A DNA stretch of 64,000 bases from Brevipalpus yothersi (GCA_003956705.1 QZCP01000623.1:97542-161541), one strand, 5' to 3'. Counted from the stretch's first letter, positions 12,636 through 25,388 are shown. Notes: generated by a model not told the origin, from the letters alone. A program made the numbers and translations.

Positions 12636-15150
12636 TTTGACTCTTGAACACTTCAGATAGCGAGAATGACTCGTAACATTTGAAACATTAGTATGGTACG
12701 CCTTGAGGTCATATTTATGACAGAAGTGAAGGATATAATCCACAGTTGAACAGAGTGAGGACCGTGAGGAGCCATAGAGAACGTGAGAAAAAGAATGGTA
12801 GTGAAGAACTCATTCTGGTCAATCTTCGAAATAGTATTATCGATTGTTCCCTAGGAGGTATATGATTTATATTGACCATTTCATTTACCAGTACATCTTG
12901 CTTGAACCATTTTTCATTCTCTTTTTCTTTCTCTCTCTCTCCCACTCTCTTCTTGCTGCTTCAATGAACAGAATAAGAAGCCAGGTAAAAAGCGTGAGAG
13001 GAAGATGGAAGCTAAGAAAATCTCGAACTTGGTATAATAATAAGCCATGAAAGGAAAATTGAGTCTACCAGAATGTTGAAAGAGAGAGAGAAAAAGAAAA
13101 CAGTGGTTGAATGGAAATAGATACCAACCTATTTGGATTTTTCCCATTGAGGCAGTCGTTCGATCACAGATTGGGGTGACTTTCATGCCTAATTGTCGCT
13201 CATAATCTCCTTGACGATAAAATTCATCGCAAATCTGCTCTGTCCATCGTTTACTTAATGCCCAGGGTCTACATGAATTACCAAGATCAGCACATTTGAG
13301 TGCAGTTTGCAAAATAGTTAAGCGATTATTAGCATTGGTCATGTCTATACTGAAGTTTTGATCCAGTGAATCTCGAAAGTTCTTTAAATAAATAGAATGC
13401 TGGCTTATATCGGTGGCCATGATAAGAGATTTCAAAAGATGTCTGACTGTTTGCCATTGGCTAGGAGTAAAGTGACTGAATATTCCAGACTCTTTGAGAC
13501 ATGATATTGCGGATCTCCAGTGATGTGATTCCAAAACGGAGAAATTCTGGAAAAAAACAGGGAAAAAAGAAAAAATGAGAATAAAATGAATTGAAGCAAG
13601 AGAGAAAGAGAGAAAGAGAGAATACATGACAGAAAAAGATTAGAGAGAGATTGCAGCCTCCTAAACAAACATGAGTTGATTCAAACAATACTCGCGCTGG
13701 TGTCTTCTTCCGTTGATCTTTCCCGGGGAAACGAGAGAAGGAAGAAGAATTGTTTCTCTCAAAATGATCAATGATCTGATCGTAATGAAGTAGTCACTTC
13801 ACTTGGACAAAGCTAATGCCAAACTGTTTTGCTCCTTGATACTATTAGAGAATGAATGCTGTGAGCTTTTCTTCTCTCTCAACCTTTACTGGGCTGAATA
13901 GTAGGACAGCTAACAGTCAGAGCTTCTCATTGAGTATGCAAATTAGTAATACAATTAATGGGAAAGGTTGAGCGGACGCCTGTCAACATCATCATCACAC
14001 CATCGCAATTAAATGGTGACAGCTTCTCTTCTATTGTGGACTTTTGCATTCATTCTCTCTTTCTCTGTCTGATTGTCTATTCACATTGACTTTGTTTTTA
14101 GCAAATATTTCATTCATTCACTCATCGGGATGCTGCGGGAGAAAGAAAGAGAGAAGAGCGAGAGAGAGAGAGAAAGAGAAAGAGAAAGTGAGGGGAAGAG
14201 AACAGGAAAGAATGCAGGCAACGATAAATGTTCATGGAATAGGATAAAATAAAGGTGAACATAGTATGAGTGATGGTGTAAAGATACCCAGAAGATGAGA
14301 GATGCCTGGATGAAGGTGGATGAGCCGCTAAGTAAGAACGATGATTATCTCTCTGTGTGTGCATGCTCGACACACGGTAGAGAAAAAACGGAAGGAAGAT
14401 AAGATGAAAACGGATGAATGAAGGTGAAAGAAGGAAAAGAGATGGAAAACGAGGGAGGAAAAAGGATGCGGCAACAGATCATCACATACACACTTTAGAG
14501 AGAGAGAGAGAAAGATACAGAGAGAAAGTGAAAGTTCGCTGAATGAGGCCGAGCGCTATGATGGAACTACATGAGAGAGGAATGAAGAGTAGGATATAAA
14601 GGACAGACTTTTTCATTTCTTTTGCCCAACCTAATCAGGAGTGAGCATAACATGATTACTATGATGTTAAATGATGATCGTGATTCGAATTATTCACAAG
14701 AGGATATCTTAGTGAAATCATTCAACTCATCGTTGAGCTACAAAATATGTTACAAGAGAGAAAGAAAGAAAGAAAGAGGGAGAGAGAGAGCAGAGAAGAT
14801 GAGCACAGAGAGAGAAAGTGGAGTAGACATCATGAAGATGGTGACAGTGGATAAAGACTCGAGGCAGGAGTCTCACCACAAGGCAGGCAATTCGATACAG
14901 CGAAGAGGAATGCAATCCGAGCCATCATAGCTTCATGATATGACTATTTGGTACAATTGCTCCACCTCAGGATTCCCTTCATTCCCTTCGCGGCTCCATT
15001 CACTGAATTGGTGTGCATCTTTCCAACTCATACACAAATCATGACCAACTTAAGCTAAAATGATGCAGTTTAAGGGTAAAAATACAGCGCATGGGAGAAT
15101 TGTTAAATGGCAAGATAAAGGGGAACTAAATCAGAAAGTCGAATCAAGCT

Positions 15151-15197
<47 letters not shown>

Positions 15198-16165
15198 CAG
15201 AATGGCAACGAACCACCCGAATTCGTGACATGATGGATTATTATTATCAGGCTTTGCTAATGAATCAATAAATTCTTCGTTCTGGGAAATGAGGGTTGAC
15301 TATTCTTTAGAGATCGCTCCATGAAGCACAGCATGGTCTGAAACATCAAGATGAAGGCCTCTTCCCATCTTTTACCGAGAAGTGATGAGTTGGCTTTTCC
15401 CTATGTGAACACAAAACGAGAGGAAATTATATGACCTTTTCTAGGAGATTATCAAGAATTTTGACCATTTATCCGTAGAACATAATGGTGATAAGATTAT
15501 ATTACTATAATCATAGTTGAGCTCAAGACTGGGAAACTAGGAGTGCTCCTAAATGCGGAAAGCGATCAAGTTACCATGGAAAGGATTAGAATCAGATTAA
15601 GGAAAGATTTTCGGGGACAAGAAAAAATCAGAGTGGAAGACATGGAAGAATGGAAAATGAAATGACTTGTGGAAAAAAGACGATAAAGGTAAGAATTGGT
15701 AAACTTCTATGGAGGAGAGAAAGAGGAGAGAAACATAACACAAACCAATAAGCTAGAAGATGATAAATTTTACGGCTTGAATCTTTTTGAAAAAAATCTT
15801 TGAAAAACAAACCAAATTATTCCCATGAGGTGAGAGGAAGAGAAGGAAGAGAGAATACATATCCTTATATCAGTGCATTAAAGAATGCATATTGAGCATC
15901 TTGAATTCTGGTCAGATGAGAAAAAAATTCATTTCCATAATCATTTGTAACACATTGTGAGAAAAAAAGAAAGTTCCGCGAGAATGGTTCTTATCATTTG
16001 GTGCACCAAGCTGAGGCTCGCCCATACCTCACCAAAGCAAATATGGTAAAGATACAGTGGAAGATACAGAAGAAAGATACAGAGAAAGATATACTCTCAC
16101 TGTAGATGGATGAGGAGAAACAAAAAGAGGGCGAACAAGAAAGAAAAAAAGAAAAATAGAAAGAG

Positions 16166-16237
<72 letters not shown>

Positions 16238-16734
16238 AAAATGAAAAAGAAATGGGAGGATGATGAGTGGTAAGATGGAAAGAGAGAGAGAGAGAGAGAG
16301 AGAGAAAATTTTATCGATTCGCTCGTTCTTGTTCTGTGTTTGTAACTCCAGATTATTTCAAATTCCTCCACTCGAGATGCAATGGAGAGGCGCTCAGATT
16401 GGATAGAATGAAATTTTTCTCTCAAGAGATGCTGGACACTAAAGAAATGGATGAGAGAGAGAGACCGAAAGCAGACCAGTCAACGGACAGTGTGTTTGAT
16501 TACGAATGCACTTGAGAATTGTGGAGATTGAGGAATAAAAGTGGAGAAAAGAGAACGAAATTGACTGACTGTGGGCTCCAGCTTTTGGATTAAGCGGAGC
16601 GAAGATTGAAGAAAGGCCACCAAATATTGGCAACCACAAGTGATGGAGAGGAAAAAAAGAAAAAAGAGAGAGAGAGGGAGAGGGAGAGAAAGATCAGAGG
16701 CAAACAAAGAAAGAGAGGGAATAAAAAGAAACAC

Positions 16735-16813
<79 letters not shown>

Positions 16814-17011
16814 TCATAGAAGCGAAAGAAAAAGGTAGAGCTCAAAAATGAGGTGGTGAAAGCAGTAATATGACTGTGAGAAACGAACACGAAATGTCGG
16901 TGGCTTGTTATCAGAGTAAACACGAAATATTGTCATGTACTTGTCATGGAAGCGAGAATACAACGAGAATATGCTGGGATCCAATCAGAAGAGAAGGAAT
17001 GGGAACAAGCT

Positions 17012-17068
<57 letters not shown>

Positions 17069-17906
17069 GAGAGGGAGTAAAGGATGAGAATCTGCAGGCA
17101 AATGACCCAGTGCTCTCTGGCATTTAAGGGAGAGAGAGAGAGAAAGATGAAGAAGAAAAAGCGAAGAGTGAGTGAGATTTTCAAAGAATCTGATCAAAAT
17201 TGATACAAGTGGATGTCTCAAGCTTTCCTCAAGTTTGTCCTGTAGAACCTTGTATTTTTATCAAAATTTTTCATCCTTTTGCTCGACTAGCTTGAATTCG
17301 ACACCATTTATTTTCATCCAAGGAATAGGAAGAAGTTCTTTTCTACCTTCTCTCTCTTTCTCTCTTCCTCTCTCCATACAGACATGCGGTGAATGCCCAA
17401 TCAGTCTATCCAGGGAAAAGGCAACTCAAAACTTGCGCTGCAATTTCCATTCATCATTCTGTGTGTATGTGTATCTACAATTGTGCTTGGAAGAGAAAGA
17501 AAGAAAGATATTCTCAATTGAATGTGGAGGAATATCGCTTTTTTCTGAGTCTTCTCGACCAAACCGCACTTAGTCGACAACGAATGCATACGAGTTGACA
17601 GCAGTTTTGATGGTCAATTGAGTTGACACAGATGATCCTCTTGATGGGTCTAGTTTTCTTGGTCGACTAGAGAATTCAGAGAAAAGTGTCAGATCCGCAT
17701 TGATTCCGCATCAAAGCATACACTGAAGTCAGGAGAAATGAAAGACTACAATTGAAGAAGAATAAGACGAGCTGACGGAAGAAATGAATAGCGAGAAGGA
17801 CAGGAATCAAGTGAGCCAAGATGCTGGTGACGATGATAGTTTGATGAACCAGCTAATCAGGGGCAACACAATGAGCATCAATATTTGATTATTGACCACG
17901 GGAAGC

Positions 17907-17966
<60 letters not shown>

Positions 17967-18821
17967 TGATGGAGATGGAGAGGAGTAGAGTAGAAAGGAG
18001 CTCAATCGATATTGGTGAACACGATTGTAGAAAAGAGAGAGACTGAAGAGAAAGTGAAGAGGAGAGAAGAAGATAGGAAGTAAGAAAAAGCGAAATGATT
18101 GTAAGAAAGAAAGGAAAGAAACTGCATGGCCTCTAGTAGTATGCTGTTAATTATGCAAAACACAACTCATGATACATGTATGAACGGATCATTGGACTCA
18201 GCCTTTTATACCCCTCCAGTGTTTTTCAGCAAATGAATGAATATTCCATCACCATTCGTCTCATTTCATCGTATCAATATCGGGAAAAGAGTTTGTCTTA
18301 TCAGAAAGATGTTGGTGAAAAGCAAATGCCGAGAGAGAGAATGTAATTGTTGAGAGTGATAAAGTGGAGGAAAAGTGGAATAACAGTTGAGCAAGAAGAG
18401 AAAGAGGCAGAGAAAGAAAAAAGAGAGGGAGAAAGATGGAAGAAAATTAGGATATTTCGAGAAAAAGTATCATGGGACGCATCATGCCTCTTCACGAGCG
18501 GTTGCCAAAATTCTCAAGCCAGTTGAAGTGTGGGTGACGAAAAAGTCGAGTATTGGGGTAGAAGAAACCAGGCAAAAGAGAAATACTAGGTCATGTCCTT
18601 TGATTACGTCATCAGAGCATCGGACCTGGAATATCATCATCTCATTGTTGACTAGATGCAATTCGAAGAAGGAGCCAAAGAGTGAAAGGGAGAGAGAGAA
18701 ATCTCTCTCCAGTTAATGAGAAAAAAGCAAACTCCTTCGATGGTTCAATAGAATCATTCAGGAAATCCCTGAGCGTCATCGCAATAAGGGGAATGTGGAT
18801 CAAATTGAGTGAAGGAGTAAA

Positions 18822-18864
<43 letters not shown>

Positions 18865-21782
18865 GTAGAATAAGAGGGGCAACACAGAACGCTTTTGACA
18901 TCCTAATGAATGCGAAATTCAACGAAATATTGATTCTTCAGCCCTTTCCTGAGGACATTTATTTTATCCTCAGTTTGATCCATGCTTTCGCTTCACTTGT
19001 CTGCTTTTCTTCATTCTTTTTTTTAATTTTCTCCATCCGACACACACCATTCTCCTTGAACACTTACCCTCAACCCATGAGAGTGATCACTGGATTATTC
19101 TAACTTTATCACTTGAGTCGTATTCTCTTCATGCCACAGTGGAGTCAAGGTTTTACATACATCCGATGGCTAAGTGTTATAATATGAAGATGAGGGTGAA
19201 GAGTTGAAAGGTTGAATTGCTATGACGAAATCAGGTCTTTCCATCTATCTGTTCTCCCTTTCTTTCTTTGCCTCTCGAAATCATGGTGAGCAATCTGATA
19301 GAATAGCTATGCTTGATGTGGCATCAAATTTTTGATTGAAATTATCAGCAAGTAATGGAATTTGAGCTTCTGTGTTGCACAAGCAGCTTTATCGTGTTTA
19401 TCGAATTTTCTCACTTCTATTGAAAGTAAATATGATTTTTTTTCCGCAACATATTGGCTCTACACAAGGCCCTACTTCATTATCCACTTTTCTGGTGCAT
19501 TCAGCCAAGCAATGTAGTGAAATCTTGGCGTGATTCACACAAGCATTACAAGAAAATTTTTGCTGAGTTCCATGAGAATGACGAAAAAACTAAACTTGAG
19601 GCTATTTTTGGCCAATTATCGAGCCTGAGAAACTGAAAACACACTAAAAGCTGTTCTCTGTTGTGAGAAGAACGAAAAGAATGATGAGAATGATGAGAAT
19701 AGTGAGAGACATTTCTATGGCAATGAGAAAGAAATGAAATAACTGGTGCTTTAACGCTTTCTATGAGCCATTGCTTGCCAACTCAGCTGACTCCACCAGC
19801 ATCTCGTGTTGAGGTTTTTGAGGGACATAAAAAGAGAGAGAGGTAGAGTGAATACAGGGAGCATGATACTAGAAGCCAATCTGAGTTGATAAGTAAGCAT
19901 TTTTCAGTGAATTTGGGACATAAAATGAGTTTAAAGAGGAAGAGAGATGATGCTGTAAGCTGCTTGATGTACGGGGAATGAGAGAGAAAAAATAAGCTCA
20001 AAGATCTGACGTTATGCGTGTTCGAAGAGAGGATGTTTGCACAAAGATCATGGCAAACCAAGCTATGATAAAGTAGCAGTAGATAGAGTAGCAGAAAAGG
20101 ATGGTGATGGGGTGAAAAATCGAAAACATGCCTTCGAAGTCCAAGCTAAAACTGTGATCATGCATCTTTCAGCCATAAGTTCTGCAGTCTAGTAAGATAG
20201 ACCCTACATCTCGACTGTGTTTATTCCCTAGACTATCATTCACCACTCGCCTCATCTGACCGCATCTCACAGCATCTTGAGATGCTCTTCTTCACCTTTC
20301 GATAGTTGTTACGGGTGCATCACTGGCAGAAGTGGTGGTGGTCTGAGAGAATAGAAGAAGAGGATGAAGAAAAAAGGAAGGAGAGAAGAAGAAGCGAACA
20401 AGAGAATAGAAGTGGAATGAAGAGCAACAAGGTGGGCATGGCAGGATGAGGAAAACAATGTCCTATTAGCTGATACTTGTGGGAGCATCCCTAGATGTAA
20501 CAAAATTGTGTATATGATTTCAATACCAAATCATTCCTCGAAGCTCAGCTAACAATCTTTCTCTTCCCTCCCTCATCACTCTCTCTTTCTTCTTTCTTCT
20601 TTCTTCTCATCTATTGCTTGACAAACACGCGCACTCAATTTTGTAATAGGAAGAAAAAGAAGAGTGAAGAAAGATTTTTCCTCGGAGGATGTTGATCCTC
20701 TTGTTAGATAGCGTCGGAAGCGCTTTGAATATAGCCAAAACAGGTAGCTCATTGAGCCTATTCACATGGAGAGTGATATTTCTTTTGAACATCTAGTATT
20801 AGCTCACTAGACAATTTAACACTTTTCCGTTCTCACTTGCTACTGTCTTTCGCTTTGGTCCTCAACCACCTACACACATCGATAGCTTTGGTAGAAAGAG
20901 AAGTGAGTAGAAAAAAGAATTGGTATAATTACATTGTAAAGAGAAGCTAAATGGCTCCTGGTTGAGATTAAAAATTGCTGATTGACACCAGGATGGTCCA
21001 AATCATGTGCCACAGCGGCCAAAAGAGCGCACATCTTTTCCATTGGAGTTAAAAAAGGGCCAATTTTATCCTCTTGAATGGCGCAGTGCATAGCTTGAGC
21101 CACATCAGCGGCATGAATTGAATTGTGGTAAGGGTTGGTATCGTGATATCCTTCCTCCAAAAGGCCTGTGTATATTGAGAACAAAGTGGAGTGTAAAGAG
21201 ATGTGAAGAAAAGAGGAAAGTTATTAAAGTTGTTGCCTAGTTCATGGTGAGAGAGGGAAGAGAAAATGTATATGCTGGAAGCAGGTGAAGAGATTGTTGG
21301 ACTCAAGAGAAGATGATCATGGTTAAACGGCAACAGGAAGCGATGAACAGTGGAACAAGAGGAAGAGGGTCGACAGAGAGTGGACAGAGGAAAGAGGAAA
21401 AATCCAGAGGAAAAATTAATGGGGAGAGACAAATGGAAGAGAGAAAGAGAGAGAGAGAGAAAATGTTCACTTTGAGTACTTGGCTTTTATGAGACAGAAT
21501 TGGGAATTCAATTGGCAAGAAAATGACGTTGGCTTTTGGGCCAAAAATCGATCATGAAACACTACATTCTTCCACTCTCTTATGCTGTAGACAAATTGCA
21601 GCCTCTTTCTGTTGACCAATTTCTCCACAAAATACTTTAATGAAGCTAGCAACAATGGAAAAGAGGACATAGAATCAAGCGCTAGCAAGTGCTTTCAATG
21701 GGATCTGGGATCATCATGGTCATGATAACTCATCCGTGTTAGACTTAAAATATGGAGAAGCCAAAACGAAAGGAAAAGATAG

Positions 21783-21836
<54 letters not shown>

Positions 21837-24288
21837 AAAGAAAAGAAGAGATGTTCTAGAAGAAGCGCAACTAGAGCTTGCTCTCTAAATCTCAATTCAA
21901 GCATAATGCCCTTCCTTTAGGAAGATTCGTTCGCAGTATTGAATCATGTCGATTGAGAAAATGAGGCATATAAGTCTGCATTTAATCAATCCCGCGTGCT
22001 AATCACAACAATGTATCATTTGGATATGTAACCACTCGATTCGGTTAAGAAGAGCATAAATGACGCGAATGATGACGGCGAATATGACATTGGGAGGAGA
22101 AAAGGTGAGGATGCTGCCGGCAGATTGGATTGAGGGAGGAGAGAGAGGAAAATAGAGAGGAAGAAAGATAGAGAGAGAGAGAAAAAGAAGGCTGTATAGA
22201 TGGTAATCTCATGGAAATCCATCTAGAATAATGAAATTAATTATAAAACTAAAGTAGCGCAGGAGCCTGGATAAGATGAAAGATTCGACTCTGGTTAACA
22301 TAAGAGAGAGAAAATGGGAGAGAGATGAGATGAATCAGACATTCACTACTTTGGCAGATGTTAACTTTCTAGTGAATATATTTTTTTCTCGCTTCCCATG
22401 AATATGCAAATATTCAATTTTGCCATTGATTGTCACAAGTAGCAAAAAAACCACCATCAACATGGGTACTTGAGCTCAACCCCTGCTATCTCCTGTTCTT
22501 CTCATCATGCTGGCAAATCTGCATAATCAAGCTACGCTTGAATCGAGAGAATATTGAAATAACTTTATCATTTGTTCTGTAAAACAAAATGACTGGGAAA
22601 GACAAATCATTGTTGAGGGGATTCCTGGTCATACGTGTCTTGACAGTCTTAAAATGAGAAGAAGAATTGTTCCAAAGTGGCTTGATAAAGAAAAACAAGC
22701 ATCCAACATAAACAGGGCCAACTAACGAGAGGAGCTCGTCAAATGCTGAATTATCGTCAACATTCGTCAACATGAAAAATCATGCGAAGCAGACAAGACC
22801 AAGGACTGGAAAACTCGTCACTTGGTAAATTTCAAGATTTTCTATCTCTTTTCTCTCTCTCTTTCTTTCTTTCTTACTCCTTTCTCACTCAAACGAATGA
22901 ACGGTTAGATAACTTGATGGAGGGAGAATTTTATCTTCTTGCATGGTTGAAATTCTTTACAAAGCGAAGAGAGAGAGAGAAAAAAAACGTTAGGCAATCT
23001 CTCATCAATTATAACAGGGGGTAATTTCTCAGTAATGCAAGTCTGACTCTCTGATGGGTTTCGATTACGAAAAAAAGGCTGTTCTCATAGCCATTCATGT
23101 GATTTCAGCACATATGAGAGAGAGAGAAAGTGAAAGGAAGCAAGATGTACGTGTGAAAACAGCAGAAACTCAGGAGAATTGAAGGAAAAAGAGGGGAAAA
23201 TTCGTTTTTGAAGTGATTATCGGAAAAGATAAGGCGAAACATTCAAAGAGCAAGTAGCAGAAAAAAATTGAATTCAACTTACGAAAGCATCTTCTGACAT
23301 TGAGAATGTCTAGGTTGAAAATTCGGATGAAATCGTATTTCTGGAATAAGTGAATTAAAAGTGATGAGAGACAATGTCCACCGGTCATTGTATTGAGGGT
23401 GAATGTGTTGAAACTCCAATTGGCTGCATTTTCTAGGAACCGATCGGTAATTCGGTAATAATTTAGGTCCAAAAGAGGCGGCTGCTTGATATGGATACTT
23501 CGTCTGGCACTTGTTTGTCCATAAATTGAGTTACATGTTAACCGCCTTTGAGCAACTAGATGGCCGGCAGCAAGAGAGAAGAACGATGAGCATGGTATCG
23601 ATGACAATGAAGCTGATTCCTAGAAGAGTAACAGAGAGAGAGAGAAAGAGAGAGAGAGGAAATAATTAATGAGAATACTAGGGAATACAATTAATTTGAT
23701 GGGAAAAGCATAAGATTCATGACCGCTGGATACACAAGAGCTGCCTTAGTGGAAAATTTGTTTCAGGTTCTCAGTTTACTCTAAACACTCGATTTGAGTA
23801 GCCTGAAAAGCTAACTGTTTATGATGGGATGATGTTGAATGATCAAGTAAGTGGTTAAGCTAGTTAAAGAAGTCATAAAATGATGCCAAAAAGGTGTAAA
23901 AATGCGTCAGCCGGGAATCGAACCCGGGCCGCCCGCGTGGCAGGCGAGCATTCTACCACTGAACCACTGACGCTCGATATCTGTCATTCGTTCATAATCG
24001 TATTTTTAATTTATTTCCTGATTTCGTTAATCATACTCTCTCACATCGAGCTCATACGCTGCTCAATGCTGTGGAGAATGGAACCCAATACTCGGAGTTC
24101 ATTAACCGATCTCAGTGTAAGTGTGTGTGAGTGTGTGTAACCGTAGTGGATAGAATGAATGGATGTTTTCGTAAATGAGATGCATAACTCACCAATACAT
24201 TTGGCTGTAATGTTGATTGTTGACTGTTTGCTTGACGAGTGGCGATTCTTTTTCGATTAAACTTGATGCAAGTGGCGAAAGGTATCAT
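8814..24288 (-). CDS. PDE7: PDE7-type 3',5'-cyclic nucleotide phosphodiesterase
   Basis: Hydrolyses cyclic nucleotide, by family cAMP, in the cytoplasm. Exons on the minus strand: 24288-24193, 23619-23283, 21165-20933, 13546-13129, then 10085-9412 (stop) or 10085-9502 joined to 9338-8814. Phases fit for either end, giving 585 or 730 residues. The catalytic domain spans about residues 75-400. Visible parts are the signature HNSIHAADV (H162), HDLDHPG (H198, D199), ALKCADLGN (D309) and the substrate glutamine in KIQIDF (Q360). The neighbouring text (LLDLNYY, LLIHLF, SVLESHHWRS, EFYRQG, FLREMVTPLFKLW) fits PDE7 better than PDE4 or PDE8. D362 replaces the glycine usually found after Gln-x; it is created across the exon junction 13129/10085. 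The C-terminal tail is Ser/Pro/Lys-rich and unconserved. The first exon (MIPFATCIKF) is inferred from a clean ATG, donor and phase match. No GAF or PAS domain is seen. Confidence 0.87.
10731..10766. repeat. (GA)n microsatellite followed by TG run
   Basis: About 18 GA units passing into a short GT stretch, inside a PDE intron. Confidence 0.98.
11111..11154. repeat. (GA)n microsatellite
   Basis: About 22 units, PDE intron. Confidence 0.98.
11623..11661. repeat. (CT)n microsatellite
   Basis: About 19 units; one of two CT-oriented tracts in the PDE introns. Confidence 0.98.
12033..12052. repeat. Perfect 20-bp palindrome
   Basis: TTATACATGTACATGTATAA reads the same on both strands, with no spacer. 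It lies in a PDE intron. It could be a dimeric factor site or a chance product of ATGTAC-rich sequence. Confidence 0.9.
12585..12632. repeat. (CT)n microsatellite
   Basis: 24 units, PDE intron. Confidence 0.98.
15153..15195. repeat. (GA)n microsatellite
   Basis: About 21 units, PDE intron. Confidence 0.98.
16171..16234. repeat. (GA)n microsatellite
   Basis: 32 units, with a second run of about 13 units at 16280-16306. Confidence 0.98.
16739..16811. repeat. (GA)n microsatellite
   Basis: 36 units, PDE intron. Confidence 0.98.
17013..17062. repeat. (GA)n microsatellite
   Basis: 25 units, PDE intron. Confidence 0.98.
17909..17963. repeat. (GA)n microsatellite
   Basis: 27 units, PDE intron. 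Confidence 0.98.
18825..18861. repeat. (GA)n microsatellite
   Basis: About 18 units, PDE intron. Confidence 0.97.
21166..23282 (-). other. PDE intron
   Basis: 2.1 kb, with a 47-bp GA tract at 21787-21833 and shorter GA runs. A 95-codon minus-strand frame starting with ATG (22486-22773) has no recognised domain. Confidence 0.6.
21787..21833. repeat. (GA)n microsatellite
   Basis: 23 units, PDE intron. Confidence 0.98.
23898..23902 (-). terminator. Pol III T-run terminator of tRNA-Gly
   Basis: Five consecutive T on the minus strand directly follow the discriminator base of the tRNA gene. A second T-run (five T) lies about 6 nt further on. Confidence 0.7.
23903..23973 (-). tRNA. trnG-GCC: tRNA-Gly (anticodon GCC)
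   Basis: The 71-nt minus-strand sequence folds as a full cloverleaf. The acceptor stem GCGTCAG/CTGACGC is perfect, the D arm begins TGGTTCAGTGGTAG, the anticodon arm is CTCGC-CTGCCAC-GCGGG (anticodon GCC), and the T arm is CCGGG-TTCGATT-CCCGG with discriminator A. Box A and box B type internal promoters are intact, and a run of five T follows directly (23902-23898), as expected for RNA polymerase III termination. It lies inside the first intron of the phosphodiesterase gene, on the same strand. No intron and no encoded CCA. Confidence 0.95.
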
Positions 24289-25388
24289 GATAGCTGGAGC
24301 GCGATCGAGAGTAGCTGGATCGAATCGGCGAGAGAAAGAGAGAGAAGCGAAAGAGAGAGAGAGAAAGAGAAAGGTGAAGAAAAAGAGGAAGAGAGAGAGA
24401 GATGATCAAGGAGGTGATCCGGTGTGGATAAGGTAGAGGAATAGATGGATGAAGAACATGAGAATACAATAAAAACAGCGGCAAAACAGATCAAATGTGG
24501 ATGATAGGGTTGATGATACTGGAGAGATATACACACAGACACAAAATTGGAGAGAAGCTTGTGAGCAGCTCTCACACAGAGCGAGAGAGAGAGAGAGAAG
24601 CTTCACCAGCTGAACGCTGAACGGTTCACATTTTCTGTTTGTTGTTGTTTGCTGTATCACCAAGATGTGTGCTGCCATCCGTTGAACTACTTTGAACCGG
24701 TAAATGGAACCCAAACTCGAATACGAGGCACCTAAACTTTTGAGAGGGAAATTTTGTTCAACTGAGCAAAATATTTTTTGTGAAATAATTTGCAAACACG
24801 TTATGAGGATAGAAAAATTGTTTTTTTTTGAAGGGGCTATGATATTCTCTGTTCCAGTTTGTAGAATAAATTTCACTCTAAATTATCTGGATAGCGGTAC
24901 GCTGCTTAGAGAGAAAAAACAAACGAAACTCTCAATGGATGAGTCTGAGGATTGGAATTTCAATTTCAATTTTTTGCAAATTGATTCAAATCTTATAGTA
25001 AAAGAAGAGAAATTGATGATTAACTCAGAGGTGGATAAGCTAGGGGAGATAGAATTTCTCAACGTGTTTCATTTTCGATTGGATCGTAATAAGTAATCGA
25101 ATGAGTGTGTTGCTGTATAGTTGCTCATCACTAGATGGCGAGAAAGCTTTCCTCTGGATTCGAGATCGGGAAAAGTTCTGAATAGAGTTCGAAGAAATCG
25201 AAGTGTGAGATAATTCTAGGGAAAACCTCAGAGAGAGGAAGAGAAAGAGAGAGATAGATAGATAGGATAGTGAGCTCAGATGAAGTTCACACGCTAGTTT
25301 AGTGGTGTAGAATCGTTACGAATCAATGTTCGTTGTTTGTTGAAAAGTGATAAGTTGCGAAAAGATTTTTTCGCTGGTCAATGCAAAG
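24289..25388. promoter_or_regulatory. Shared head-to-head promoter region between PDE and Dscam-like genes
   Basis: This 1.1-kb stretch separates the divergent start codons at 24288 (minus) and 25389 (plus). It should contain both 5' untranslated regions and the promoters. It holds imperfect GA runs at 24330-24403 and 24583-24598 and at 25231-25265. I see no convincing TATA box. A 130-codon plus-strand open frame at 24704-25096 begins with ATG but has no recognisable domain and is probably chance or untranslated leader. Confidence 0.45.

Larger units (their letters stand above)
10086..13128 (-). other. PDE intron between the last two catalytic exons
   Basis: 3.0 kb. Contains four long GA/CT tracts, a (GAA)n run near 12097-12115 and a perfect 20-bp palindrome (12033-12052). 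A GA run lies at 10104-10118, just upstream of the acceptor, and supplies CT in the transcript. No exon recognised. Confidence 0.6.
13547..20932 (-). other. Large PDE intron, microsatellite-rich
   Basis: 7.4 kb between the exon encoding HDLDHPG and the one encoding SVLESHHW. Contains at least six GA tracts of 37-73 bp and many shorter purine runs; on the transcribed strand these are CT. A plus-strand frame at 19454-19636 (SWRDSHKHYKKIFAEF) looks protein-like but is unassigned. Confidence 0.6.

Noticed and set aside
23880..24140. Plus-strand open frame over the tRNA
   Set aside because: It is the complement of the tRNA-Gly gene plus flanking sequence.
24704..25096. 130-codon plus-strand ORF in the PDE/Dscam spacer
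   Set aside because: Starts with ATG but is AT-rich, repetitive (NFNFNF) and without a domain; more likely leader or chance.
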